Shown piece by piece: positions 24,411-36,870 of a stretch of DNA of 64,000 nucleotides. Position 1 is the stretch's first letter, and every line of letters starts with the position of its first letter. Below the pieces are notes generated by a model, which was not told where the DNA came from, did no database searches, and was given only the letters and a program-made list of their open reading frames with translations. Source of the stretch: Isoetes taiwanensis (Eukaryota > Streptophyta > Lycopodiopsida > Isoetales > Isoetaceae). Location of the stretch: assembly GCA_021234155.1 (NCBI GenBank), contig JAJEKV010000081.1, positions 4,925,775 through 4,989,774 on the forward strand, read 5' to 3'. Both the position numbers and the translations under genes were made by a program.

Positions 24411-27400
24411 AAGCTTTTAGTATTCATCTTCTTATCTTCATCTGCAATATCCAAAGACCTAATTTTCTTGAACGGCAAGTAGTGAGGTAACAAAATCGGC
24501 CAAAAAAACTCAACCTACGAATGCCCAAGCTATAAGAAAAAGTGTCAAAGGGTCCCATGTACCCATAATAATCAGTTATCAAGTGAATTTTCCAGAGTTT
24601 TTTAAATTTCCTCAGCAGTAGATGTTAATCTAATGGCCTGCAGCAAAGGGATGCACGAGATGGAGCGGCAGAATTTCAAGAACTATTGTTTTGGGGAATA
24701 AGCAAGCCTCCTAAACAACTTTTTGTGAATACATAGTCTTTTTGTATAGAGTTGAAGATCTAGATGCTAGGAATAGTGTAACTTGAGTAATAAGCAGGAT
24801 GTTAGAAAGAGAGAAACACGATCTTACATGCAATGGGCATTTATAATGTCAATATCATATATGCATACAAAGCACATTAAAGCCGAGTTGAAATCTATTT
24901 GGAGAAGCCAGTAATGCTTAGGCACAATCATAACATTGACAATATTTAAAGCCGGTTGAAATGTATTTGGAGAAGTCGCATAGCGGCTTTTAAGCACGTC
25001 ATAACATTAGCAATACAAATTTGATGTCATTCCTTTGACAAGCAAGTACAATTTGGGCAGAGGTAATCATGATTATTTGGTATGTTAGGATTTTACTGCA
25101 CTTTGGGGCACAAAAGATACCTAGTGTTAGTACGAGCAACAATGAGGCGGACATCAAGAGATAGATAATTGTTGCACCGTTGAGCAACCGCTAACATTAG
25201 CATCATGCTCGGCATTGCGGAAGCACTGCTCCTTTAGCCATTTCTCCCCTTGTTGTCTGTTTCAATTCTTAGTGTAATCTATGCATAGATCGGTCGTTTT
25301 CAAACTAACAATCTAGACACTTGCCACATAAGAGATGACCACATTTGAGTTGATATAACTTTGTCATCTAGATTGCATGGATCCCACCTTCCTTTTCAAC
25401 ATTTTAATTGGGGAATAGAACCAAACTCGAATTCCAAATTAAAATCAAGTTGGAGCCAAAAATCAAGACCTAAGACTAAGCATATGAGTTTGGGAATGGA
25501 GAACCCAGGACCTTAAATTGTTCCTCTCACGGTCGACCCGAGTCGAATGGAAGTGAAGAGGGGGGTTATGCCTTATATAGGGCAAGGGCAATGATAGATA
25601 GTAATGCCACTATACATCTAGTTGTTGCCCTTTGCCCAAAACCATAATTGATCAACATGGTGAATTGATAGCAATCGCGTGGTGATGGCTAAATTCCTTT
25701 GAAGAGGTAATAATGCCTAGCGTTAGCTAGTCACAACAAATCGGAGCCTAATCCCTTCAATCCAAGCAGGGAGTATGATGATTAAGCACAATTACGGGCT
25801 AAGTAGGCCTCGAGAACGGGGACATGGGAGGTTAGGATGAAAAGGGGTTGTTTGGAAGCATAGGGTGGGGTGTGTCGGAAAAAATCGGTGTTGGGCAAAC
25901 TTTTTTAAACCAAATGGGAACATTTCCTATTGTTTCCTCAAGTTAGTGGGATATTTCAAGTTCTCATTGTCCTTCTAGAAATATGCAAAAACCTATCACG
26001 ATTTTCTTGTTATGCATTAGCTCAACCTAAAATTTCTAATTTCAGCGAAACAAACATTCTTTACATTTGTCCGGTTAGACCATGCCATGTGCTCCGCGGT
26101 GGTGCATGGTAAGAGTAATTACCCTATGGATACACTATTTAGGATGACCCTATGTTAATGCTCAATGTGATGCGTCTTGCTTGTTTTAAAATTTTGCATT
26201 CTTATGCACATAAATTTATCCACGCTTTATGAGGAACCAAGTGAGAAATAAAGTTTTTTGAACCTTTGGGAAAATGGCAATAAAGTCCAATTCCCTATAA
26301 AGCGTCCCGGACATGGCTAAGTTACCAAATCATAAAAACTTTAAAATACGTGGAGGATTTTTATAGAAGAAACATGGTTTTTTAACAACATTGTTTATAA
26401 AGCTGACATGATATTGCACGCATCTTATAAAGCTTATGAAGGCACATTGCACATTCGTTAAATGAATATATATATAAGGATTCCCTGAAGCTATCCTTGT
26501 TGAGAATACATCACGAAGCTTTTGAAGTATTACATCGAAGCCTTTTATACAAGTTTTTTGCAAGAAATCAAACAAGATTTTTGCCCATAAATTAGACCAC
26601 CATTGTTGTTTGAAAACAATAGGTTAAAGTTAGTATTACCATTCTACTAGAACCCACAAAATCTTCTTCAAAGATACATCTTGCTTCATATGTAAGAGTT
26701 CGAGAACAAGAATTGTCCTTCTTGCATCTTCCCGGGCTTAATAAATCACCTTAGGCTTAAGCGGAATCTCATCATTACATCATATAGTTTATGCAAAGTA
26801 TATGCGAGGCCCAAGTTTAGTGCCTATGATCCGCTTTTGAAATGGATTGAACATAAACCAAAGCGAGGGAAAAAACAACAAAGGAAAAACTTAACTACCT
26901 TAGAATGACCATTAATTCAAGATAGCTCGTGTGCGAGGCAAAATTTGTAATGGCATTTAGATCCTAAACATCATGCGGTGGCATTGCTAATATGGCTAAA
27001 AGATTACTGTAACTGGTTACGTATGCATCTCTAGAGAAAAACAATCAGAAATTTCATATCCCTAATAACATAAATTTTACATGGCAATGACAAAAATGGC
27101 AATCTCCAAAACCTAATCCGATGGCATTCTCTATTCACCACGCAATTATGTGATTCAACCGCTTTGATGGCCACCTATATTATCATTTTGCAAGACAAAG
27201 CCTTTGGATTTGCGTTTAGAATTTGTGAAGCATGGGACGACCTTCCTCGGTAATTTCGCTCCAAGCGTGGATCAAGAGGCACACGGGCGAAAAAGGCATT
27301 GGTATATATCCCACAGGAAATGATGCCCGGATAAGCGGAAATACGTTATAAGAATCGTAAATGGAATATGGAAAATATAGTCTTTTGAATAAACCCAAAG

Positions 27401-27566
27401 GCTGCGGCAAGAATAAAAATATGTTGTTCCACGCGTGATGATAGGGGGCAGGTATCCCATGATCTTGGATAAACCCTTTACAGCCTGACGTGGCCCAAAA
27501 AAATTAATAGCATACAAAGCAAAGTCTTCATATTGCAGGTGAATAACAAGGGGCATAAAGGGGCAT
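24411..27566. other. No gene seen
   Basis: About 3.1 kb of AT-rich DNA with short ORFs lacking recognisable motifs. There is no RNA gene and no element boundary that I can support. Confidence 0.5.
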
Positions 27567-27692
27567 AAGCTTGCAATATTTTCGTTTGGTATTTTGGGTG
27601 TATTTACGCATGGTTGAGCCAAGATTATAAGCTTGCAATATTTTTGTTTGGTATTTGTGGCTGTATTTACGGCATGGTTGGGCCAAGATTTT
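27567..27692 (+). repeat. Two tandem units of about 62 bp
   Basis: AAGCTTGCAATATTTTCGTT leads a unit that is repeated directly (27567-27628 and 27629-27692) with a few substitutions and small indels. The motif GTGAATAACAA also recurs on both sides, at 27540 and 27760. Confidence 0.8.
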
Positions 27693-28516
27693 GCCCCTTG
27701 TCCAAGATTTTGCCCTTGTATTGCATCTGTAATCATTATGGAAGGCGATGTTTGCAAAGTGAATAACAAAGGGCGCTTTGTACAAGTCTTGGCTTTTTTG
27801 AATAAAAGGTAGTCATAAGTTTAACTCGGGCACCTTGGCTAAATCAAAAATGAATCATAAGGTTCCCAAATTATCCAATTAGTATGATTGTGGTAGTGGT
27901 TTGGCGGAAAATAGGGGAGAGGTTATTTTTAGTATGATTTTGTTAGTGGTTTGGCAGAAATGTTAGGTTAGGGTTAAAAAAATTGGGCATTGGCTATTTT
28001 GGCTGCTGATCGGCGGCTACTCGCCCAAGCATGGCGGAAGGTATAGGGCCGAGCTTCGGCGCTGTTGAGAAGCCTGCCAAAAAATGCATGCAGGAGATCC
28101 GGACCTGTGTGGGAAGATCCGCTTTGTGAGGGGAAGATCCAGCTTTCCGAGGCGCAGCAGTGGGCGTGGGAAGAAGCTATGAAGCTATGATTTTGGAAGA
28201 AGCTTTGTGAGGTAGCAGAGATCCGGCTGCTTCGACTTTTGTGAGGCCTTGTTCAATTGTATTTCATCTAGAGGATCAAGTCGGGCTCGAGGGGTCGATT
28301 TCTCGCGATAAAGCTATGGCTACTCCAGCTTGGGTTTCTAGCTATGGCTACTCCAGCTATGGCGGAGTGATCCTCGGGTGGAGATAAGCCGACTGCCTCC
28401 GATGTTGCGCATTGTTATTGGCGGAATTTGGGAACCTCGCTTTTTGATTTTTTTTGTTGTTTAACATGTAAAATTCTACTGAAATTGCATTCTTGTTCTT
28501 ATCAGCTATCGGATGG

Positions 28517-28830
28517 GCATATTTGCCCTTTGTTCCAAGATCTGGACCGTACATAGCGATCCTCGTTTGTGGGGTATGCATGTACAAGTTTTTGTATACT
28601 GTATATTAAGGTTTGCAAAATACTATAAGATTTGAGAGAATATACTTAATGGTGTTAATTTTGTACATGTATTGTAATTTTTGGGGCTCTCGCTGCCCCT
28701 CGAATCCCAGGTGAATATGCACCCAAACCAAAGGGTTTAAGGGGATTTTAATTTAAATGTGTTAAATGCAATGGTTTGTGTTAATAATATTAGTTGTGTG
28801 TCATGGTTTGTGTTAACTAATTTTTTTTTT
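28517..28830. repeat. Foldback repeat, copy 2
   Basis: Homologous to the reverse complement of the interior and one arm of the repeat at 1075-1585. Shared landmarks are GGGGTATGCATGTACAAG, then AAAATACTATAAGATTT, then GTGAATATGCACCCAAACC, followed by TTTAATTTAAATGTGTTA. The distal arm carries AATGGTTTGTGTTAA twice. The other inverted arm is missing, so this copy is one-sided. Confidence 0.65.
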
Positions 28831-29269
28831 GGTTCTTGGGCCTTAAGGATGGTGTAGGGGTGTAGATATAGACATTACAAGTGATGCAATTTCTAACAAC
28901 ACTCAAATATCCTCTCCCAGATTGTAGAATCAATGCAAAACATCTACATCTTTTGTCTTAGGAAATGAATGCAAATCGATAGCCCCCCCAGAGATTTATC
29001 TGATTACAAGATTTATACAGATGGGCTTTTTTCCCAAAGAATAATTTCAACGTCAGATGCTACAATACGACCATGTGGCCCTGAACCAACTAGATTATCC
29101 AAGTCAACCTTGTATTGTTGTTTCCTTAGAGCTAAGACTCAAAGCCCTCTCACTCAACATTTTAAGCTTCTAGAAGTCTTTTCCCTTGTTACGCATCTCG
29201 AGAAGAGACTATGATTTATGTAACACAGGAAATGTTTCTCGCAAAGATCCACAATGGTTTACTTGTGAT

Positions 29270-30838
29270 TACCACATGCCATACCATAAATTAGAATTTA
29301 GTTCTCCTCTTTGGAAACATTTGATCCTCATCATGCACATGTAATATATTGGAACGCCTCCCGCCTTTGAGTTGTCCCGATGGAGCTCGAACATATTGTG
29401 CATATTGCGCATGATTATCTTGTGGCATTGGCACTTTATCCACGGCTGCATATTGAGGATTTGGAGCAATACCAAAGATAAGCAAACTGATCATTATATG
29501 TAGGCAGTCCCGGGCGCATGAGAAAATCCTGACCCCCTAGCCGCATGGGAGGCGTCGAGATAACTTTGGAATATTTTGATGTACAACACCATATCCTGCT
29601 TTGCACTTGGGGACCCCGGGTTGGAGTGACCTGTGGGTGAAGCTTGTCCTTCCGACCTTCTGCTCTAGCTTGGTGAAGCTTTGTCCTTGACCTTCTCACG
29701 CTTAAGCTTGACAATCACATGACGCCCCCGGGTGTATTAAGAATGTCAAAGATATGCCGAAATAATTTAAACTTAAAGCAAAGGCGATTTCATATGCTAC
29801 CTCAATTGTCTTGTTTGATCGTCATTTGCCTTCTTGGCAGCTTCCACACTTTTATAAGTGATAAATGCAAAGCCACCGCGATAAATGCATCCAATTAAGA
29901 ACAGTTAAAGACCGAAAAGGCAATGGGTGTTATCAAAATAGTAACCCTACCAAGAGACTTATTTGTATTCTTGTCATATGCAAACCGCCTTCTTCAATTT
30001 CTCCATACTGTGAAAATATTTTTTAACGGTGTCTCATTTGATGTATCATATGCCGGATCACCAATGTATAACTTCCCTCAGGTTCCCATTAGTGGCTCTA
30101 GGCCGATTGCACTTCCGTAAGATGCCAAATTACAAAACGGGTTCCTCTGACCTAAAAAGTAATTTAGATAATTTAGAACTAATCGCCAAAACATTGTAAG
30201 ATTTACCATACATAAACTTACATCGATTTGTTTGTCGGGTCTTTCAACGCCTCGTTGATTTTGAATCCATGTGCTTAAATGTGATGAATCCAAACCCACG
30301 TGATTTCCCTGTAGCTTTATCAGTGATAACAAACCTATAACTCTTATAATGTTTGCCCTAAATCGCTCCAACAAGATTGTAATCCCTGTAATCTTATTTC
30401 ACTAATCCCTGTTGTTGCAGATTTGCAATATTCTTGTCATATACAACCGCGCCTTCTTCAATTTCTCCATGCTGTGAAAATATTTTTAACAGTGTCTCAT
30501 TTGATGTGCCCGATTGCACTTCCAGAAGATGCCAAATTGCAAACGGTTATACGACCTTAAAAAGTGATTTAGATAAGTTAATTTAGAACTAATGTCAAAA
30601 CATTGTAAGATTTTACCATACATAAACTTACATCGATTTGTTTGTCGGCTCTTTTCAACCAGATTGAGCTGAATCCATGGGCTTAAATGTGATGAATCCA
30701 AACCCACGCGGATTTCCATGTAGCTTTATCGATGATAACAGACCTATAACTCTTATAATGTTTATTCTAAATCGCCCAACAAGATTGTAATCCCCGTAAT
30801 CTTATTTCGCTAATCCCTTTATTTGCAGCATTTGCAAG
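29270..30838 (-). pseudogene. UBA2-type (UBP1-associated) RNA-binding protein pseudogene
   Basis: On the minus strand an RRM1 end reads [20 protein letters not shown] (RNP1), then ALKDPTKQID with a GTAAGT donor at the family's usual D|GR junction. After an intron comes FCNLASYGSAIGLEPL, then KLYIGDPAYDTSNETPL (start of RRM2), RFAYDKNTNKSLG, and across a further intron GGFAFITYKSVEAAKKANDD (about 29890-29810). A glutamine/proline-rich tail follows to about 29270. This is the layout of plant UBA2a/b/c nuclear hnRNP-like proteins, linked to mRNA stabilisation and ABA responses. Stops (after MGT and WRN), a lost RRM1 start and a 463-bp tandem duplication break it. Confidence 0.75.
29968..30838. 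repeat. Tandem duplication inside the UBA2-like pseudogene
   Basis: The unit at 29968-30430 (463 bp) recurs at 30431-30838 (about 408 bp). The second copy lacks about 58 bp around the RRM2 start. Both contain the RRM1 exon end, the intron and the flanking TTGTTGCAGATTTGCAA-like sequence. Divergence between the copies is clearly higher than in the BUB3 duplication. Confidence 0.85.
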
Positions 30839-32343
30839 CCCCTGCTTCGCTTAATCCCCGTTGTTGCAGATTTGCAAGCCTTGTTTCGTGCCCTAAAATG
30901 CTATCCACAAGCTTGCATGTTCAAATTTCGAAAAAAAAGAGGGCTTTTTATTGTGAGCCCTTGGATGTTGGACCATTGAAAAAAAAAAGCTAAATCAACG
31001 ACTAAGAAATGGTGCACTCTAGATATACGCATTAGTACATCCATTCGAACATACTATGAAATCTTAGGAAAACCTTTGTAAAGCGTACAAAAACACAAAG
31101 AAAACCCCCTGTTATTATGCTACATATTGTTCACTTCAAGTTCTCATCTGCTCTTATTTGTTCTTCACTCTTCTTTGTTCTTATTTGTTCTTATGTGTCC
31201 AAGTAGAATGCAATGGTGTTCATGCTTTTTTATGTGTATAGATTGAAGTATATCATGTATGTATATACATGATAATAGCCATGTATAAAAGCGCAAGCCC
31301 ATAATGTGGGTCCGAGGTGGAAATTGCAGGGCCCTTGATTTGGCACATCCATAGAATAATGCTTCGATCCAATGATCGAAAAAAAGCAATAAGGATAGAG
31401 CAATAAGGATGAATCATAATACGCAAAAGTCCGACTAGGCTATTTTTAGCCCCCCTCAACCAATGCAATGTTGGCAAGTGTCCATGATTCTTTTGCCCCT
31501 ATTGCTCCACTTTCTACTCTTCAATCTACAATTTATTCTACTATTAGTCCACATTTTGCAACAACTTGATTGCAATCTTCTGAAATAGACTGGCCGATTT
31601 TTAGGTTGGGCTGAATGTCCCTTTGGTATGTTCTTTTGAAATCTGGTGTAGTGGTTCTACTAGCTTAAATAAAAACAGACTGCCACAATGCATTAACATA
31701 AGATGAGCTTGCCACAATGCATTAATGTCGGATGATTGGGGAAAGGACCCAATGAGCAATCTTATTATGGTGTGTACATCTTATTCACTAGCTGATCTCC
31801 TTGTGGATGTTCTTCTCAAGAAAGTAGAAAGGGTCACAAGCCTCTTTATTTAGCTCAATGCGGATGGAGGCCTAAACATACCACCTCACCAATGTTGTGG
31901 CAAGGTATTAAAAACTTATATCACAAAGGCCATTTTGTAGAAAAAATAGAGCGATAATTAAGGTGTTAAGCCCATCTCTTCTTCCTTTTTATCCCTCCTG
32001 CCATCGATTTTTTTCTTTTTGTATTTTAATGAAGTTGTGCAAGGGATTCATAGATGATCAAGTGTTTATATTGGTAGGTGTAATGGCAGCCTATTCTTAA
32101 GCAAAACCCATCAAATTTTTAGGATGGCTTAGCTTGCTAAAGGCCATTTTTCTTTTATCCAGCAAACCCTAAGTCTTCATCGATTACCCAACATTGATTC
32201 TTCCTATTGTATTTTAAGTCCAAGTTCATATAACTTGATATTCCTCTGATTTTGTTCTTTTGTGGGTAGCATGTAAACAATAGATGAATATGTAAACCCT
32301 TGCTATTGGGAGTTTTTGTTGTAATTTGCCATCGAGACTTGAA
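30839..32343. other. No gene seen
   Basis: AT-rich DNA with homopolymer runs. A small repeat, TGCCACAATGCATTAA, occurs twice near 31685-31725. Nothing is recognised. Confidence 0.5.
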
Positions 32344-32600
32344 CTCATATTTCTATGTCTTAAAAAATTCCAATAGGACATTGAAGATCCAAACCCAAAG
32401 GGTTGGCTCCTGTTATTTTTAGCCATCACTACAATTTTTGCTTATTTGCTAATTAAGGAGGCACCGGTCAAAAGCTCATTTCTCATATTTTTTCTATGTC
32501 TTAATAACAGACCGGGGACAAGCAAACCCAAAGGGTTGGCTCAAATTTTTAGCCATCACTACAATTTTTGCTTATTTGCTAATTGATTCGCAGGTGGGAC
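32344..32600 (+). repeat. Imperfect tandem duplication, about 130-bp unit
   Basis: Both copies run from CTCATATTT(TT)TCTATGTCTTA through AACCCAAAGGGTTGGCTC to AGCCATCACTACAATTTTTG and CTTATTTGCTAATT. The spacing differs between copies through small indels. Confidence 0.8.
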
Positions 32601-33148
32601 TTAGCTCATTTTTGAAGATAGAGAGTGTGAAAATGCGGAACCCTAGCAGGGGAGACCAATGATTGCAACTGAAGCTTGTGATTGTGAAAATGCAGAAAGA
32701 AAAACCCAAAGGTTGGATAAAAATGTGCCTAGTGATTTAGTGTTCATCCTGTGGTCTCATAGATTCCTCTTGTGAAACAATAGCAATGCAAAATATGTAG
32801 TAATCCTTTTGAGCATAATATGATAGAATTAATTTAGGTAGCTTTCTAGATAATTATCCTTGTAACGTACCTTTATAAAATCGATGCGATGTGTCATCCA
32901 AATGGAAAGCAATCAAGCATAAAGGTGTGCACATCACACCCCACTAGCAAAATATGATGAACTTTGTTAAAAATTCTTTAAGTTCATTGCTCAAACAGGA
33001 AAACGAAGGAGAAACCTTTCTGATTACCATGCCATTTTGGAGCTCAGTTTTGGAGGATTGACAATCTCCTTAGATTTTTAGGCACATACTTTATTAACAG
33101 TGTAGTAGTTTTGCCATTCCATTCCATGGAGCCCATGATATAACTAAA

Positions 33149-34744
33149 CTAGATAGCAACAAGCTGAATACCATGCATATGATCTTGGCATTGCCTAATG
33201 TAAGGTACAAGTTGACCGAAGCTCTTCCCATTTATAGCCTGATCATAAGGGCAAGTTAGGGCCTGAATGGGCAGTTGGTAGCAAGGATCAGAAGCTTGTG
33301 TCTGAATACAGGCTGTTGCAGTTCCATTCTGTTCGAAATTGATCAGCCATGGCCTTACAGCAGCATAAGCATGAGCAATATACCCAAATGTCGAGATAGG
33401 TGTAGTTAGAATGGTACCACATAAACTTAAACCAATTATTTCTGCAAGTGCTTGGATTTGGCTTTCTTCATCATACATTTGCAACTTTAAATCGGACAAT
33501 TGAGTCACGTTTATTAGGCCTGCCCTAATGGATTTTGAGTATATTTGACTGACATGATCCTTTAGAGCACCAAAAAGAGAGGCTATAAATACTGCTGCCT
33601 TGTGTTTCTTATATTTGTTCTTAATCATCTCCTCTGGATCTGGCAAGAGATTATTCTGAACTATACAGTCTATAACACGTTGATTGATTGTATTTCTCCT
33701 AAGCAAATCTGTCAGAATTCCCCTTTATATCTTACTTGAGCTCCAAGAGTGGTATATCTGCCACAGCCAATGCGTCAGTCCATAGCTTTTCTATCTTTTC
33801 CCATGATGGATCTGCTGGAATGGCAAGGAAATGGAGCAGATCTGTTGCAGGAGCTTTATCAGGAAAAAAAGCTCTTCCAAAATGTGCCTGAAATTTGGAA
33901 CAGCAAACAAAACCTGGCAGAAAATACAAGCAGCCTTGTGCAAGATTTAACCAGTCAACAGTAGACAAGAAGCTTTGTTCTGTACTGCAAAAAATCTTAA
34001 TGATGGATTCCATCCATCATTTACCTGAACAGAGTAAAAATCTGGATTAACAGATGTAACCAAATTTCTTTCTATAGCCTCATCCCATGAATGAAAGAAT
34101 TCCCCCGCTTTGGACCATTTGGAATGGTGCAAAGAAACATATGGAAAATCTTCAGGCAGTTTCCATGAAGATCCGGCAAAGGGCTCACACAAAATCCTAT
34201 CTAGATTATGCCTGGTATCTATAAGAATAACTCTTTGTGTAATCAGGCTGTATAAGAATGCAGAAATTAGCCATAGCAAATGATTTCCAAGACCTTGCCC
34301 TAACCCTAATTCAACAACGAGAAATTTGCAACCGTCAATCTTGGATTGAGAAAGAAAAAACCTGATCAGGTCTCCAGATCTGCGGATGCAGGCCCTGTGC
34401 AAAGCGCTATACTTCTCCAACAGATTTGATAGATTTGGATTTGGGCGCAAATGACTCTGCAATGTTTTTCCAGGGATCTTTGCTCTGAGCAATGGGAGCT
34501 TACCCCGACTCCTGCAGGGGTTTTCGATGTGCCATTTCTCCAAAGTAATTCCACTGCCATTGCCGGATCCATTTGCTAGACGAATAGCTTTGTCGTAACT
34601 CTTGAACAAGGAGTTGAGAGGATCATTTTCAGATTTGTGACCATTGGGCTGATACTTTTTGTCGGTAGATTTGATAATGTCCAAGCCATGGAGAATGAAC
34701 ATAACATTATCATGTAAACGAAACCTCTTGAAAGATACATGCAT
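33149..34744 (-). pseudogene. GT37 xyloglucan-type fucosyltransferase, disrupted
   Basis: A Golgi alpha-fucosyltransferase relative (FUT1 family, GDP-fucose donor, cell-wall xyloglucan or arabinogalactan). Three blocks on the minus strand cover about 540 residues. 34744-33947 has KYSALHRAC, then the donor-site region GLGQGLGNHLLWLISAFLYS and LCEPFAGSSWKLPEDFP. 34013-33732 has IFCSTEQSFLSTVDWL and PADPSWEKIEKLW. 33706-33149 has ALAEIIGLSL, then TPISTFGYIAHAYAAVRPWL, DPCYQLP, and CQDHMHGIQLVAI at the stop. A frameshift near 34000, and a stop plus frameshift near 33715, separate the blocks; the GT..AG stretches there (about 33-40 nt) are too short to be plausible introns. The family's GLGNR motif reads GLGNH. 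The N-terminal membrane anchor is not seen. Either a pseudogene or an assembly-error victim. Confidence 0.85.
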
Positions 34745-34931
34745 CTAAATACACTTGTTCCCAAAATAATAGAAACCCTTGAAGCATTCCCAAAGCAAAC
34801 TTCTTTGCAGAATTAAACTACTGGGCTTGCAAATGTGTGCCAAGCATGAATACCTCATGTTATCATCATTCGCACTTAGTATTAAATATTTATGAAAAGA
34901 CTTTCTACCTATTTGTTCATTGTTATGTATA

Positions 34932-35045
34932 TAAGAAAGTCTGTTTAAGCAGCATTCTGGCAAGCATTTCGACAAGGGAAAGGTTGCCGATGTGTGAAGC
35001 ACAAAGACGACGTTTACCAGAATGCTGCCTAAACAAACTTTCTTA
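34932..35045. repeat. 114-bp hairpin element upstream of the GT37 gene
   Basis: The left arm TAAGAAAGTCTGTTTAAGCA continues GCATTCTGG and pairs with the right arm, whose reverse complement starts TAAGAAAGTTTGTTTAGGCA. About 31 bp pair, with 2-4 mismatches and a loop of about 50 nt. It lies some 190 bp upstream of the GT37 reading frame. It could be a very small foldback MITE or a microRNA-like precursor. Confidence 0.8.
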
Positions 35046-36099
35046 AAATGTGGAAGCAATTTAGGTTGGATTCCGCTGCTGTGATGACTTCCTAATGGTT
35101 AAAAAAGAATGAAAATGGAATGTAAAGTAAATCAGAATAGAAAAGCGGAATGTCGGCTAAAGTACAGTTTAGGGAATCAAAATTTGCCATGGTGCAATAG
35201 CGGATTGGCAGAATTCAACCTAAATCGCTTTTACGTTACTTAGCCAGCCATTCTAACCTCGATGTTGTGAGTGAATTGTAGACATTATCTACAACAACAT
35301 GCAAAAGTTGGGAAGCATTAACGACTACAAACAACTCCCCAATGAATATATTAAAAACATGGCAGCAATGGCTAGTCCATTGGGTTAGCAATTAAGAGAT
35401 CTTGTATTTAAGTCTTTGGGGGTTTGTCGTCTGTCCTCATGGATGTAAAAATAATATCTATCTAAAACCTTTTCCATATGATGTATGTTAAGGAAAGGCC
35501 TTCTGAAAAGATTCTATTGTTCGACGATGTAGTTGCAATTGTCAACCAAAATGGCGATGTCACCCTCACCTATAAAATGCCAAGTTCACAAATATATGAA
35601 GCATAAAGGAACGAACATTCTCGATTTTTAAATGGAAAATGGACAATAAAAATCAAATCAGATACAAACCACAAAAATCAAAGAACAGATTCTTCTGCAA
35701 AGCTGATTGCCTTATGGAATTATATGTAATCTTGCAAATAGATTTTGTTCCAAAAATGCATGATGAAGACATGGCTTGTTGCAAAAGGATTATGATAAGA
35801 AAAAGGGGGTTCAAAGAAGCTCCATAAGTACATGAATATGCTAGATAAAAAGTATTTATAGCACACCAAAAAAAGAAAGGGTAGGTGAGGTGAATCAAGT
35901 TAGTACTTAAACGAAGGTAGATCTACTTCCTCTCTGTTAGTCCTAATACTATAGAAAGCCCATCCATTTTCCTAAGAGATAAGTACTCTAGCACAAATCT
36001 TTACTTCTTCTGAGAAATGAAGAACTAACCTAAGTGAGCAGCCCTTGAATCCTTGTAACATTCCTAACCGACAGGTCCTAAACCAACTGGGCAAAACTG
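35046..36099. other. No gene; weak SINE-like head at 35360-35470
   Basis: The stretch GGCAGCAATGGCTAGTCCAT with TGGGTTAGCA and a later TATTTAAGTCTTTGG resembles a decayed tRNA-derived SINE head, but the boxes are poor. The rest shows only short ORFs. Confidence 0.3.
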
Positions 36100-36390
36100 T
36101 CTAGACGTTTATGAGTAGTCGCTTCTACACATTTATGCTTGCTGCCTCGAGAACAGAACACCAAGATCCACTCAAGCAGTCTCCCATGGGTCCGTTACAA
36201 TCTCTTCTGCTAGAACTATGCTCGTCCACGAGCATCATACTTCCACTACGGACATAACCACACCATACTTCCATGCACGATAGAATTACATGTTATATGA
36301 CATCCATCCATGTCATTTATGCCCCCACGGAGACTCGAACTCGAGCCTTTAGAGGCAAAATGAGATCACATAATGTCCAATTTCGAGGGA
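36100..36390 (-). mobile_element. tRNA-derived SINE-like sequence
   Basis: On the minus strand GGCTCGAGTTCGAGTCTCC (about 36350-36325) is a near-perfect B box. It is preceded by a degenerate head and followed by a non-coding body with several GTGG/ATGG motifs to about 36100. A poly(A/T) run sits at the opposite end (36391-36400). Boundaries and target duplication are not resolved. Confidence 0.4.
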
Positions 36391-36756
36391 AAAAAAAAAA
36401 CATGTCAAGAAACCCACTAACCAATAGAAGAGAAGCTCATTTGTTTTAATCCCAAGATATGTAGCAATAGATTCCTAGCCGGCATCTTGGCATCTTGATT
36501 TGCATTAATGAGAGAATTAATGACAAAGAAATTTAATGTGCCTTCAAATTAGAAAAATGCACCGAGAAAAAATCTTCTAATCTAACCAACACTGAAACTT
36601 AAAAATTAGAGAGGGGAGAAAATCTTTGAATTAAACCCAACGAAAAACATGAAAAAACACATTGGAACCCGTCCAAATTTGTTTCCCTCGAATTGAAATT
36701 TCATCGCTCTCCTCAGCATCCAAATGCCATACTCATGTTATTCAAGCAAAGGTATA

Positions 36757-36780
36757 TTTTTTTTTTTTTTTTTTTTTCAA

Positions 36781-36832
<52 letters not shown>

Positions 36833-36870
36833 TTGGAGCTTACAAAATGTGTGTGTGTGTGTGTGTGTGT
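36757..36870 (+). repeat. Poly(T) run and two (TG)n microsatellites
   Basis: A T run at 36757-36777 is followed by (TG) from 36783 to 36829 and again from 36849 to 36870. The long reading frames through this area (polyphenylalanine, then CVCVCV) are artefacts of the repeat. Confidence 0.95.

Noticed and set aside
27272-27769. Minus-strand ORF of 165 codons
   Set aside because: It runs through a tandem duplication and shows repeated low-complexity segments without domain signals.
33990-34033. Short GT..AG intervals in the fucosyltransferase as introns
   Set aside because: About 40 nt here and about 33 nt near 33715 are below usual plant intron size, and using them does not restore the correct frame.
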